Positions 1 to 9,743 of a stretch of DNA of 64,000 nucleotides are shown here, piece after piece. A model generated the notes under the pieces. The model made no database searches. It was not told the origin of the DNA and saw only the letters and a list, made by a program, of their open reading frames with translations. The position numbers and the translations under genes are program-made. Numbering within the stretch: position 1 is the stretch's first letter; every line of letters begins with the position of its first letter. Source of the DNA: Collimonas pratensis. GTDB lineage: Bacteria; Pseudomonadota; Gammaproteobacteria; Burkholderiales; Burkholderiaceae_D. The stretch is from contig NZ_CP013234.1 in NCBI RefSeq assembly GCF_001584185.1, positions 3,038,001 through 3,102,000 on the forward strand, in the 5' to 3' direction.

Positions 1-1932
1 GACGTCATGGAAGATCAGGATGTCAAAAAAGACGAGCTGATCGAGCGCTTCGGCGCACCGGTGGCGACCCTGGTCGATGGCCTATCGAAACTGGACAAGA
101 TCGAATTCCAGAGTCAGATCGAAGCGCAGGCGGAGAATTTCCGCAAGATGCTGCTGGCGATGGCGCGCGATGTCCGCGTGATCCTGGTCAAGCTGGCCGA
201 CCGCCTGCACAACATGCGCACGCTGGGCGTGATGATCCCGGAAAAGAAACGCCGCATCGCGCGCGAGACCATGGAGGTCTACATTCCGATCGCGCATCGG
301 CTCGGACTCAACAATATCTACCGCGAACTGCAGGAACTGGCATTTTCGCACCTGTATCCGCTGCGTCACCGCACTCTGGCGAAAGCGGTCAAGGCAGCGC
401 GCGGCAATCGCCGCGAGGTCGTCAGCAAGATCCTGGAATCGGTCAGCACCACGCTGGCCGCCACCGGCATCAACGCCCAGATCGACGGCCGCGAGAAGAG
501 CCTGTTCGGCATCTACCGCAAGATGCACAACAAGCATTTGTCGTTTTCCCAGGTGCTGGACGTCTACGGCTTCCGCATCGTGGTCGACACCTTCGCCAAT
601 TGCTATCTCGCACTCGGCACCCTGCACGCGCTGTACAAGCCGATGCCTGGCAAGTTCAAGGATTACATCGCGATTCCCAAGCTGAACGGCTACCAGTCGC
701 TGCACACTACGCTGATTGGCCCTTACGGCACGCCGGTGGAATTCCAGATCCGCACCCAGGACATGCATCGCGTCGCCGAATCCGGGGTTGCCGCGCACTG
801 GCTGTACAAGGATGAGGAAGGCAACCTGAGCGACCTGCAGCAGCGCACCCATGCCTGGCTGCAGTCGCTGCTGGATATCCAGAAGCAGACCGGCGATTCG
901 GCCGAATTCCTGGAACACGTCAAGGTCGACCTGTTTCCCGATTCGGTTTACGTGTTCACGCCGAAATCGAAGATCATCGCCCTGCCGCGCGGCGCCACGG
1001 CGCTGGATTTCGCCTACACCATCCACACCGATGTCGGCGACCAGACCATCGCCGCCAAGATCAACCATGAACCGGCGCCGCTGCGCACTGAGCTGCATAA
1101 CGGCGACATCGTGGAAATCATTACCTCGACCAGTTCGCGCCCCAGCCCCAACTGGCTCAGCTTCGTGCGCACGGGCAAGGCCCGTTCTGCGATCCGTCAT
1201 CATCTGCGCACCATCAACCTGGGTGAATCGGTAGAACTCGGCAAACGCCTGCTGTCGCAAGCACTGGCGACGCTCAACCTGAATCCGGCACTGGCGCCGG
1301 TAGTTGTTGATCGCTTGCTCAATGAATCGAGCGCCAAGTCACTGGACGAGATCTACGCCGACATCGGCGTCGGCAAACGCATGGCGACCCTGGTGGCGCG
1401 TCATATCATGGGCTTGCTGGAAAACGAGCCTTTGCTGACGCCGCTGCTCGACATGGAGGGCGTCGCGACGCCGGCCAAGATGGATCCGGTGGTGATCTAC
1501 GGCAGCGAAGGCATTTCGGTGCAGCTGGCGCCGTGCTGCCAACCGATTCCGGGCGACCATATCACCGGCCAACTGAAGCGCGACCAAGGCCTGGTGGTGC
1601 ATGCGGAAGACTGCAACATCGCCAAGCGCCAGCGCAACAAGGATCCAGACCGCTGGATCGAAGTGTTGTGGGGCGAGGACCTGAACCGCCGCTTCGATTG
1701 CCGCATCAAGGTCCTGGTGCATAACGACAAGGGCATCCTGGCGCGGGTGGCTGCTGAAATCGGAGATTCCGACGCCAACATCATCTATGTCAACATGGAC
1801 GACGACAAAGACCAGCTGATGACGCAACTGGTGTTCACTATCCAGGTGGAAGACCGCGTGCATCTGGCGCGACTGATGCGCAATGTGCGCCGCATCCGTG
1901 GCGTCACCAGGATCCTGCGCGACCGGAACTAA
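1..1932 (+). CDS. spoT: Bifunctional (p)ppGpp synthetase/hydrolase SpoT, 5' end outside the window
   Basis: Makes and degrades the stringent-response alarmone (p)ppGpp in the cytoplasm. The frame is already open at base 1 (D-V before the first Met at base 7), so this Met is internal and the start of the HD hydrolase domain, including its HD pair, lies upstream. Counting from base 7, the rest of the HD domain (RDVRVILVKLADRLHNMRTL) is at residues 54-73, the synthetase domain at about 165-275 (YGFRIVV; PGKFKDYIAIPKLNGYQSLH), TGS at about 308-372, a Cys-containing linker (APCCQPIPGD) near 512 and a C-terminal ACT domain at about 560-641. The KFKD loop fits the basic RxKD type of bifunctional SpoT enzymes rather than the acidic ExDD type of RelA. 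The last 641 residues are intact. Confidence 0.95.
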   Translation, partial: DVMEDQDVKKDELIERFGAPVATLVDGLSKLDKIEFQSQIEAQAENFRKMLLAMARDVRVILVKLADRLHNMRTLGVMIPEKKRRIARETMEVYIPIAHRLGLNNIYRELQELAFSHLYPLRHRTLAKAVKAARGNRREVVSKILESVSTTLAATGINAQIDGREKSLFGIYRKMHNKHLSFSQVLDVYGFRIVVDTFANCYLALGTLHALYKPMPGKFKDYIAIPKLNGYQSLHTTLIGPYGTPVEFQIRTQDMHRVAESGVAAHWLYKDEEGNLSDLQQRTHAWLQSLLDIQKQTGDSAEFLEHVKVDLFPDSVYVFTPKSKIIALPRGATALDFAYTIHTDVGDQTIAAKINHEPAPLRTELHNGDIVEIITSTSSRPSPNWLSFVRTGKARSAIRHHLRTINLGESVELGKRLLSQALATLNLNPALAPVVVDRLLNESSAKSLDEIYADIGVGKRMATLVARHIMGLLENEPLLTPLLDMEGVATPAKMDPVVIYGSEGISVQLAPCCQPIPGDHITGQLKRDQGLVVHAEDCNIAKRQRNKDPDRWIEVLWGEDLNRRFDCRIKVLVHNDKGILARVAAEIGDSDANIIYVNMDDDKDQLMTQLVFTIQVEDRVHLARLMRNVRRIRGVTRILRDRN

Positions 1933-1974
1933 GCAAGCCGCCAGGCGACCAATCGCCCTGCATGCGGCCGCGGC

Positions 1975-2424
1975 TTACTGCAGGGTCGTTTTACGCGAGG
2001 TAGGCAAAGGCAACTGGAACACGTCGATGCCTTCGTCCGCCAGTTCATCGCACTCCTCCGCCGTGGCGACGCCGCGAATCCCGTGCTCCGGCACTTCCTT
2101 GTAGTGGATCCGGCGCGCTTCTTCAGCAAATCCTTCACCCACATCTTCTGTGTTTTCCATGACATGGCGCGCCATCTCCGCCAGGCGTTTCTGCATCTGC
2201 GCCACAGCCGGCGAATGCTGCGGCGGCTGGCTGCGCGCACCGGCCGGCGGCCTGGCAGCGGAAAGATTCAAATGCGGCGCCGACGGCAGCTTTTCCACTT
2301 TAACGCTGTCACAGAGTGGACAGACAATCAGGTTGCGCGCCGATTGCGAGAGAAAATCATCTTCCGAGCCAAACCAGCCCTCGAAGCGATGATTCTGTTC
2401 ACAAGCTAAATTGTAGACTTTCAT
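1975..2424 (-). CDS. DUF1178 family protein
   Basis: A 149-residue cytoplasmic protein of the proteobacterial DUF1178 family, whose function is not known. The family pattern is clear: N-terminal MKVYNLACEQNHRFEGWF, a CPLC pair near residue 34 that could bind a metal, a Pro/Ala/Gln-rich linker, and a conserved C-terminal half with GIRGVATAEECDELADEGID. An in-frame ATG 10 codons upstream exists, but the family starts at MKVYN. It converges on spoT, with only 42 bp between the two stop codons. Confidence 0.88.
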   Translation of the reverse strand: MKVYNLACEQNHRFEGWFGSEDDFLSQSARNLIVCPLCDSVKVEKLPSAPHLNLSAARPPAGARSQPPQHSPAVAQMQKRLAEMARHVMENTEDVGEGFAEEARRIHYKEVPEHGIRGVATAEECDELADEGIDVFQLPLPTSRKTTLQ

Positions 2425-2534
2425 GATGCAGCATTCGTCGGCGCGGAAAAGCATGGATCTTACACTAGTGTCGTGGCCTGCCTTATCTGTCAGCAGACTC
2501 TACCAGCATATAACTTAATCAAGCACTTTGCTGC

Positions 2535-3368
2535 CTAAAGCTTGTTTGCCGCCAGCAGCATCTCGCTGATCTGGCGTGTCCCGACCGCCTCATTGCCATA
2601 GGAAAACGTGCCATGATCACGCATTTCCTCAGCGGCCCTCAGGAAAGCTCCAAGCGCGGCGCGCGCCAGCGAACCGCCGACGCTGACCCGCTTGACGCCG
2701 ATCTGCGCCAGCTCCTGCAGGCTGAGCTGCACGCCTTGCAATCCCATGACGACGTTCACCGGCTTGTCCAGCGCACCAACCACCGCGGCAATGTCTTCCC
2801 TGCTTTTCAGGCCGGGTGCGTACAGCACGTCGGCGCCGGCATCCTGATAGGCTTGCAGCCGTTCGATGGTGTCCTTCAGGTCGGTGCGGCCAACCAGGAA
2901 ATTTTCTGCGCGCGCGGTCAGCGTGAACGGAAAATCCAGCGAGCGTGCCGCCTCGACAGCTGCACGCATGCGCTCAACCGCAAGTTCCAGCGAGTAGATC
3001 GGATCGTCAGGCTGGCCGCTGGCGTCTTCGATGGAACCGCCGACGATGCCGGTAGCTGCCGCCAGCCGGATAGTTTCCGCCACCGTGCCGGGGGAGTCAC
3101 CCCAGCCGTTTTCCAAGTCCGCGCTGAGCGGCAGATCGGTAGCCGCCGCCAATTCCTTCAGATGCGCCATCATTTGTTCGCGGCCGATAGCGCCGTCTGT
3201 CAAGCCGCGCGAAAACGCATAGCCGGCACTAGTGCTGGCCAGCGCCTCAAATCCCAGCAAAGTCAGCAGTTTGGCGCTGCCGATATCCCAGGGATTGGGA
3301 ATGATGAAGGCGCCTTCGCGTGCGTGGAGCTGCTGGAAAATCCTGGCTTTCTCTATCTGCGATCGCAT
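2535..3368 (-). CDS. Isocitrate lyase/PEP mutase superfamily protein
   Basis: A 277-residue single-domain (beta/alpha)8 protein of the PEP mutase/isocitrate lyase superfamily, the group that includes methylisocitrate lyase-like and oxaloacetate decarboxylase-like enzymes. These cleave or form C-C or P-C bonds of 2-oxo acids using Mg2+. Visible landmarks are the N-terminal IPNPWDIGSAKLL, the strand ALASTSAGYAFSRG, the metal-binding acidic strand LPLSADLENGWGD, GSIEDASG and FTLTARAENFLVGR. The K-[KR]-C-G-H catalytic loop of true isocitrate or methylisocitrate lyases is absent, so the exact reaction cannot be called. Single gene with no obvious operon partner. Confidence 0.85.
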   Translation of the reverse strand: MRSQIEKARIFQQLHAREGAFIIPNPWDIGSAKLLTLLGFEALASTSAGYAFSRGLTDGAIGREQMMAHLKELAAATDLPLSADLENGWGDSPGTVAETIRLAAATGIVGGSIEDASGQPDDPIYSLELAVERMRAAVEAARSLDFPFTLTARAENFLVGRTDLKDTIERLQAYQDAGADVLYAPGLKSREDIAAVVGALDKPVNVVMGLQGVQLSLQELAQIGVKRVSVGGSLARAALGAFLRAAEEMRDHGTFSYGNEAVGTRQISEMLLAANKL

Positions 3369-3649
3369 GCAATATCTCCGATATGAAATCGTTTCAAACG
3401 ACTTATCCTGGAAAACCCCTGTTGATTATTGATTCCTGAAAACAACTTTTACAGCCAACAGAAGATAAACATTACCACCAGCAACTATTCGATGCAGCCG
3501 ATTGCCAAAGAGGACAAAAAAACGCAGCCTGCAAGCGATTCTCTATTAGCTTAGCGCCGCTTTGTTTCCTAGAATGAAATCCTGAAGATGCACTCGCAAC
3601 ACTTTACCGCCGGCTATTTTTTATCCAGGCTGGCCAAGCGGAGGGTCGT

Positions 3650-4006
3650 ATGGAAAAAATACTGCTGGTACTGCTCCTTGGAGCGATTGCGGCGGTAACG
3701 CCAGAAAAGGCGGTCGCCGCCGACAACGGCACCGGCCAGCCGGTTGCAGGCCAGGCGCCCTTGTTTGCGCCGCCGGCGCTGAACGTTACAGGAGTGCATC
3801 CGCAGGCACTGCTCATGGCGCCGCCGTCGCAGACGGTGGCGCCGGTCTGGCGCGAACGCAATGAATGGGAAAGACGCCGTGCCGACCAATGGAGCCAGCT
3901 GGAATGGCAACGCCAGCAGTGGCGGGAAAACCGCGGCGAACTGGCCGGTGGCAACCAGATCCACACCAGCGCTACCCAGGGTCCGGCATCGTCCAGCAGC
4001 TTCTGA
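3650..4006 (+). CDS. Small secreted protein of unknown function
   Basis: 118 residues. The start is supported by a GGAGGG ribosome binding site a few bases upstream. A typical Sec signal peptide covers residues 1-23 (cleavage probably after AVA). The mature part has two sections: a Pro/Ala-rich stretch, then a Trp/Arg/Glu/Gln-rich helix around residues 65-95 (ERNEWERRRADQWSQLEWQR) that may form a charged coil. No family recognised. It is probably periplasmic or cell-surface. It is alone on its strand, with the stop of a convergent broken gene 16 bp downstream. Confidence 0.6.
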   Translation: MEKILLVLLLGAIAAVTPEKAVAADNGTGQPVAGQAPLFAPPALNVTGVHPQALLMAPPSQTVAPVWRERNEWERRRADQWSQLEWQRQQWRENRGELAGGNQIHTSATQGPASSSSF

Positions 4007-4022
4007 CGCCTTTAGCTGAAGA

Positions 4023-4336
4023 TTAAAAACGCGGCAAATCGGCCAAGGTACGGCCAGATGCGTCACGCTCAGCGATGCCGATGCCTTCGATGCCGTGCTC
4101 GTAGATCACCAGCGCGATACTGGGCCCACGCACAATCTTGCCATCCACGGAAAACGCCGTCGCCACTTCGTCGCCGAAATGCAGCGCATCCACCACCAGG
4201 CTGACGTCTTGCTCGGCGGTCTTGTGTTCCCAACCGATAGAGCCGTCGTCCTGCGGCTTGGCCGTCCCCAGCGCACTTCCTCAACCCGGTCGCCTTCGAC
4301 ATTAAAACGCACTGCTTCAATCATATGGATGGACAT
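4023..4336 (-). pseudogene. Small conserved-looking protein gene with a one-base frameshift
   Basis: Read from the ATG at 4336 the protein begins MSIHMIEAVRFNVEGDRVEE, but near base 4264 the frame is lost. Continuing one frame over gives a coherent C-terminal part (DDGSIGWEHKT, VVDALHFGDEVATAFSV, YEHGIEGIGIAERDASG) ending in TAA at 4023-4025, about 104 residues in all. A single missing base would restore W-G-T-A-K-P. It is either a recent pseudogene or a sequencing error. I do not recognise the family with certainty. Confidence 0.6.
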
Positions 4337-4450
4337 GCTTTTCTCCGGGATAGAAAGTCTAATTATTCAGGGCTTCATGTTACCTGCCATGTCGGCTGGC
4401 AGCAAGACAGGCGCTCAGAAATTGGCTTAGACTTTATCCTTGGAGATTAA

Positions 4451-4478
4451 AAAAACGCTACCCGAAGATAGCGTTTTT
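4451..4478. terminator. Bidirectional rho-independent terminator
   Basis: Perfect inverted repeat AAAAACGCTA / TAGCGTTTTT (4451-4460 and 4469-4478) with an 8-base loop. A-tract and T-tract on either side allow it to end transcripts on both strands. On the minus strand it lies just downstream of the secreted-protein gene at 4516-4917. Confidence 0.8.
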
Positions 4479-4515
4479 CTGCTTCGATCACGGCCAGGCC
4501 GACCGTTTTACCTCT

Positions 4516-4917
4516 TCAATAGGCGGGGTCGCCGGGGACCACGCGCAACCATCCGCTCGGACAGCTTGGCACTTCAGGATAGTAGCCGGCAGGATTGTTA
4601 CAGTAGTAGCTGTAATTGCCGTCGGGCGCAATATAAGCGCTGCCCGCCGGATAAAGCGCCGGGTCATAATAGTAAGGGTCCCAGAAAAACGGTCCGCCGA
4701 TCACGATCACGCCACGGCCATGAAAATCCCTGAAGCGGTGGAATCCGTGGTGGGCCTGCGGCCCGCCACCGTAGCGCATGCCGCCGCCATGGAACTGCGC
4801 GCCGCCGCCGTGAAAACCGCCGCCATGGCCACCATCATTGCGGGCAAACGCCGAGCCCGCAGCGCCCGAGAATATCAGCGCCAGCGCGGCCAGCCACAAA
4901 ATCATCAATTTTTTCAT
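4516..4917 (-). CDS. Gly/His-rich secreted protein
   Basis: 133 residues. The start at 4917 is chosen because it gives a clean signal peptide (MKKLMILWLAALALIFSGAA, cleavage near SAFA) and follows an AAGAGG ribosome binding site; an upstream in-frame ATG does neither. The mature protein has a Gly/His-rich part (HGGGFHGGGAQFHGGGMRYG), then a Tyr/Pro-rich C-terminus with two Cys (SYYCNNPAGYYPEVPSCPSG). Proteins of this shape are common in Burkholderiales as envelope proteins of unknown role; the His-rich part might bind metal (inference). A terminator follows directly. Confidence 0.7.
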   Translation of the reverse strand: MKKLMILWLAALALIFSGAAGSAFARNDGGHGGGFHGGGAQFHGGGMRYGGGPQAHHGFHRFRDFHGRGVIVIGGPFFWDPYYYDPALYPAGSAYIAPDGNYSYYCNNPAGYYPEVPSCPSGWLRVVPGDPAY

Positions 4918-5150
4918 AGCAAGACCTCTTACTTCCCATGCTGCCACCCGAGGCGGCGTCACAAAGTGTCTCCCTGTATTCAATATAGTTTGTGCCGGCC
5001 GAATGGTCGATACAATTCAGTAATCTTTGCAACAGCTTGTATCAGCGCGCAACAATCTCGTGGCGAAAAACCGGATCCGGGCAGGCAATTCATGCGCACT
5101 CTGCTTGCGGTATACTTGCCCGTCCAAAACGCAGAAAGAAAGCAATAGAA

Positions 5151-5399
5151 ATGACGACCTACAAAGAACTGCAAGCGCAAATCGAGCAATTGAGGAAACA
5201 GGCAGAAGAATTGCGTCAGGCCGAAATCGCTGACGTGATTACCGAGATTAAAACCAAGATGCAGGAATATGGCATCACCGGCGCCGACCTCGGCCTGATG
5301 GGCAAGAAGCGCGTCATGAAAACCTCACCGTCGATGGCAGATGAAGCGCCGGCAATGACGCCTGCCGCTGAAGAGGCGCCAGCAGGCAGCGACATGTAA
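5151..5399 (+). CDS. H-NS-like protein lacking the C-terminal DNA-binding motif
   Basis: 82 residues. The N-terminal part (MTTYKELQAQIEQLRKQAEE, then LRQAEIADVITEIKTKMQEY and GITGADLGL) is the oligomerisation coiled coil and linker of betaproteobacterial H-NS/BpH3-type nucleoid proteins. Those proteins normally end in a basic, aromatic DNA-binding segment (Y-R-D-P-x-T-G-x-x-W-x-G-R-G-x-x-P). Here that segment is missing, replaced by an acidic Ala/Pro/Glu tail ending in GSDM. As encoded it could pair with full-length H-NS-like proteins without binding DNA itself, as proposed for truncated H-NS antagonists; this is inference. The ATG at 5151 follows an AGAAAG stretch. Confidence 0.75.
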   Translation: MTTYKELQAQIEQLRKQAEELRQAEIADVITEIKTKMQEYGITGADLGLMGKKRVMKTSPSMADEAPAMTPAAEEAPAGSDM

Positions 5400-5453
5400 T
5401 TATCCGCTGCGCTGATATCAGGCGGTTGCCATTGACGACAACCGCCATTCATA

Positions 5454-8344
5454 TCACTCCAGCGCGAAACGCAACCCCAGCGCAAACACATTGTTGCGCA
5501 AGCCGCCGCTGCCGAGCTGCGCATCGTAATTCAGATACCAGCCCCAGCGCTTGTCCACCGCCGTATTCAAGCCCAGCCCCAGCCAGCCGCTGCTGCGCGC
5601 CAGACCTATCCCCTGCACAGTAAAGCCCGCCGCCGGCGCCCCCACATAAGCCGCGTTGAAATCCAGATTGCCGTCGTTGAAAGCGTGCTGCCAGGCTGCA
5701 TAGGCTTGCAGTACGCTGATGCCGCCCGCCCATTGGAAGCTGGTGTCGCCACGCAGCCCAGCAATCCCGCCGTTTGCCGGTACGCCTGGCTGGCCGCCGT
5801 CAAGCCGAACACGCCGCCGTTTTCGGTAAAGCCGCCGCGCTTGAGGCGGTCGTAGGCGAGACCGGCGTAAGGCGTCAAGCGGCTGCTGGCGGACAGCGGC
5901 AGCACGTAGCCGCTTTCGGCATAGGCCGACCAGAGATCGTCGGTATGCTCAGCGCTCAGGTTCTGCGTGCTGCTGCCGATCAGCGCCTCGCGCGTCACCG
6001 TGCTGTTGATGGTGGCCAGCCCGGCCCGGCCCGAAACATACCAGCCCTGCTCGCCAAAGCCGTGGCGGCCATACAGCGAGACACCGGTATCCCGGCTCTT
6101 CGATTGCCCACCGAACCTGTCGAAGCTGGCCTTGCTGTCCGAGTAGGCGATCGCCGCGCCGACAATGGTGCTGGCACCGAGCCGGGTATCAACCCCGAAC
6201 TGGCCGCCCCACAAGGACGTATCGCCGCTGGCATAGCCACTCTGGCTGAGCTTGCCGGACGCGCCCAGGGCGCTGACCCACAGGCCGCTGCCGTCATGGC
6301 TGTCGGCTTGGCTGCCCAGCATCGATAAACGGTTGGCCAGGTCACGGTTGACGGCCTGCGATTGCTGGAAGGTCAAGGCTTGCGCCGAGGCGTGGATCTG
6401 GCCCGACAGGCTATCCAGCACCTGCCCGGCGACCGCCACGCTGGCGCTCTTCTGCACGGCGGCGGCACTGGCCAGGAATTGGCCGTTCACGCCACCGACA
6501 TTGCCGCTGGCGACCATCTGGTCGGCCGCCTGCAAGCCGCTCTCCAGGGCAGCAGCCGCATTGTTACGGGTGGCGTCCTTGCCGAAAGCCTGCGCGGCCA
6601 TGACGACGGCATTGGTGCGGCTGATCTGCAGGTCGACTTCCTTGGCCTGGTAAGACAAGCTGGCGGCGATGAACACGCCTGGCGTAAAGCTGACGCCGTC
6701 GGCTTCGAAGCTGAGCGTGCTGAACTGGCCGCTGACGCCACCGCCTGCCGTCAGCACCCTGGCAACACCCACCTGCCGGGTGACGTAGCCGGACGGATCG
6801 CTGCTGCCGGCCGGCGTGGTCGCCACCAGATGCGAATTGGCAAGGATGGCCGCGCCGCCGACCGTCAGCGTGGTATTGAGCTGATTGGCCAGCACGGCAT
6901 TCGGCGTGGCGACGTAGTTGCCGCCGATGGCGAGGCCGGCGCCGCTGTTGTCGAGGCGGCCGCTGTTGAGGACATTGCCATGCACGGCGCCGCCTGCGCC
7001 AGAGAGCCGGCCCAGACTGCCGACATTAATATTCGAGGCCACCGCACCAGTAATGTTCAGGCTGCCGCCGAGGACATTGCTGTCGCCCAGATAGGTATTG
7101 TTGCCGGCCAGGGTCAACTGGCCGCTGCCGCTTTTGTTGAGGCCGGCATCGCCGCCGATATCGTTCTTGAACACGGAGGAGGCATTGTCGAACTGGACAT
7201 TGACGTTGGGTCCCAGCGCCAAGCTCTGCGCAAACAATGCCGGGCCATTAACCGCCTTGCTGGCGTTCAGCAGCCCCCAACCGTAAGTCGCCGTATCGTG
7301 CATGTCGGTGGCGGTGGAGAGGATGGTCTGGCGAATCAGGTCGGCATTCATCCACGGGTAGGCTTGCTGCACCAGGGCGGCAGCGCCGGTCACCGCTGGT
7401 GCGGCAAAGGAAGTGCCGAAGACGCGGCCGCCGCTGCTGCGGGAAATGAAGTCGCCGGGCGCCGCCAGGCACCAGTTGGCGGCGACGCCGCAACGGTTGG
7501 CGTAGCTGGAAATCATGCCGGGCACCTTGTCGCTGCTGCTGTAGCCGTTGCTGCCGCCGGCGGCGTTGACGGCGGTGACGGCCAGCCAGCCAGTCTCCAA
7601 ATCAGAGAAGAGTTTAGGCAAGCTGGCGTTCAAATTCGGCTGTGCTGCGCCCTCATTGCCGGTAGACCAGATAAACAAACCCTGCTGCGCTACCAGCGGC
7701 TGGTACATGGCGTGCAGAGCCAGCGCCTGGCCGACCGAGGCGCCGGTCGCACTGATGCCATTGGACTGGTTGAAAATCCGCACGCCCTTGGCGAACATGT
7801 CCTGATACATCTGGCTGTTGAGCAGGACATTATCGCCACTGGTACCAGCCGCAACAGCCTGCACGAATACGCCGGAGGCCACGCCCAAGGTATTGCCGGC
7901 CAAGGCTTCGACCACTTCAGTGCCGTGCATATTGCCGTCGGCGCCGCTGGTGTTATACACAGTCTTGCTTATGCGTCCGGCGAATTGCGGATCGCTGACA
8001 TCAAAATCGGTATCCATCACAGCCACTGTAACGCCAGCGCCAGTCACCCCCTGCGCGCGAGCGGCGGCAACATTGCTGGGATCGAGCACATTCAGCATGG
8101 CTGGCGGTGGCGTCACCACTGGCGGTACAGAACTGGAATTGCCGGGCGGTGCAGGAGTAGTGGTGACTGGCGGCACAGTCGTAGCGGGTGGCGGGATGGC
8201 AACAGGCGGTGTGCTGGGCACTGGAGTAGCGACGGGACCGGGATTGCTGCTGCCGCCCCCGCCTCCGCCACAACCCGAAATCATTACCAATACAGCAACA
8301 GAGATAGTCGACAGCGAATTCCGGCGAGACAATTCTATTCCCAT
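5454..8344 (-). CDS. NalP-like lipoprotein subtilisin autotransporter, frameshifted near the C-terminus
   Basis: A type Va autotransporter with a subtilisin (S8) protease passenger. Start at 8344 is supported by GGGAGG seven bases upstream. A lipoprotein signal peptide ends LVMISGC (lipid Cys25), followed by a Gly/Pro/Thr-rich linker to about residue 80. The S8 domain has the full triad: Asp110 (VTVAVMDTDFD), His139 (NMHGTEVVEAL), Ser311 (FGTSFAAPAVTG). A beta-helical part with the autotransporter repeat GSGQLTLAGNNTYLG and a C-terminal beta-barrel from about residue 690 follow. Near base 5763 one base seems missing: the frame runs on to a stop at 5606, whereas the proper barrel end (GDTSFQWAGG to NNVFALGLRFALE) is one frame over and stops at 5454-5456. 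Without the shift it would be about 960 residues. Lipid anchor plus S8 passenger resembles neisserial NalP, which cleaves other surface proteins. Either a recent pseudogene or a sequence error. Confidence 0.85.
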
Positions 8345-8757
8345 AACGCCTCCCACATATGTGCATTAACTTCAACCCGATCAGTGATCGGCATATCGGC
8401 CTGCTGCATTCACATACTCAGTCGTGCATCCATAGCAATAAGCTTGTTTGTTTCCTTGCGGCAATTTAGTATGCGCGCCTTTTCTTCGTATTTTCATTTC
8501 CCTTGGGAAATATTTCTCTATGGATATATTTATGCGGCGATATAGCCACACAAAGAAGCGGTGCGGGAGAGGATGTGACGCGGGATTGGATTGCGCCAAG
8601 GCGAAACCTGGCACATTTGCGATCGATTAACTTTTAATGAGAATCGTGGCGGCTTTTGTTATTATTACTCTCCGGTAACCTTACCGAACTCCATGGGCAT
8701 CAGCGCCGTCACAAACGGGGGTAATGCTCATGCCGGCACAACTTCAGGGGGATAAAC
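8345..8757. other. Intergenic region between divergent autotransporter and DUF805 genes
   Basis: About 410 bp, more AT-rich than its neighbours, holding the promoters of the two divergent genes. No gene, RNA or strong hairpin seen. No promoter pair was clear enough to place. Confidence 0.4.
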
Positions 8758-9108
8758 ATGACATTCACAGAATCAATCAAGATCTGCTTTTCCAAGTATG
8801 TCGATTTCAATGGCAGAGCATCGCGCTCCGAATACTGGTGGTTCATGCTTTTTCTCGTGCTGGGAACGGTTGCCGCAGGTGTAGTCAGCAATAAGCTGAG
8901 CGGGCTTTTCACCCTCGCCACGCTGCTGCCCTCCATCGCTGTGGCAGCACGCCGTTTACACGATACGGATCGTAGCGGCTGGTGGCAGTTGCTGGGGTTT
9001 ATCCCAGTCCTGGGCTGGATCATTGAAATCTACTTCCTGATCCAGGAACCGAAAGAGCCAAACAGATTCGGTTCGGCGCCGGCCAGCCAGGCACTGCCGG
9101 AAACCTGA
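8758..9108 (+). CDS. DUF805 family inner-membrane protein
   Basis: 116 residues. Typical DUF805 pattern: FTESIKICFSKYVDFNGRAS-RSEYWWF at the N-terminus, about three membrane helices, and the family signature AARRLHDTDRSGWWQLLGFI around residues 62-81, followed by PVLGWIIEIYFLIQEP. The function of the family is unknown. The start follows a GGGGG stretch at a usual distance. Single gene. Confidence 0.88.
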   Translation: MTFTESIKICFSKYVDFNGRASRSEYWWFMLFLVLGTVAAGVVSNKLSGLFTLATLLPSIAVAARRLHDTDRSGWWQLLGFIPVLGWIIEIYFLIQEPKEPNRFGSAPASQALPET

Positions 9109-9657
9109 AAATCCCGCAAACAGCGGTGCCCGTCTTGCATTCTGGCGGATGCCGCACACTAAAAACCTGGCGGGATGCCCGCCTTCCATCTGCAGGACAA
9201 TATGAAATCCGCTCTGTTAATCATCGATGTCCAGCACGATCTTTTTGAAGGAAGCCGGCGGCCGTTTGAAGCCGATGCGGTGATCGAGCGCATCAACGCC
9301 CTGACCGCCAAGGCGCGCGCCGCGGGTGCGCCGGTGGTTTTTGTCCAGCATGAAGAAGCCGACAGTCCACTTGAGTACAACTCACCAGGCTGCGCAAGAA
9401 GACCAGCGACTCCTTCCTCCGTACCGAGTTGCGAGAGCTGCTGACCGCATGGCAGGTTGACCATCTGGTGATCTGCGGCTATGCCTCGGAATTCTGTGTC
9501 GACACCACGGTCCGCAGCGCGGCAGCGCAGGGATACCCGGTCACCCTGGTGTCCGATGCCCATACCACCCACGACAAGCCGCATGCCAGCGGACAGCAGA
9601 TACGCACACATGAAAATGCGACCTTGCCGAATGTCGACAGTTTCGGCGTGAAAATCA

Positions 9658-9665
9658 CGGCAATA
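9658..9665. repeat. IS66 target-site duplication, left copy
   Basis: CGGCAATA directly before the left end of IS66; identical to 12719-12726. Eight bases is the normal duplication length for IS66. Confidence 0.93.
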
Positions 9666-9743
9666 GTAAGCGTCGTCTCACCGCCGTCTGGACACTGACT
9701 TTATGATCCGCGACGATGGTGTCCGCTATCGATAGTGGACACT

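Noticed and set aside
82..1260. 392-codon open frame antisense to spoT
   Set aside because: Codon-structure shadow of a GC-rich gene; no ribosome site or family features.
6362..8545. 727-codon open frame opposite the subtilisin autotransporter
   Set aside because: Low-complexity Ala/Gly/His/Arg text with no domain; the other strand has a complete triad, repeats and barrel.
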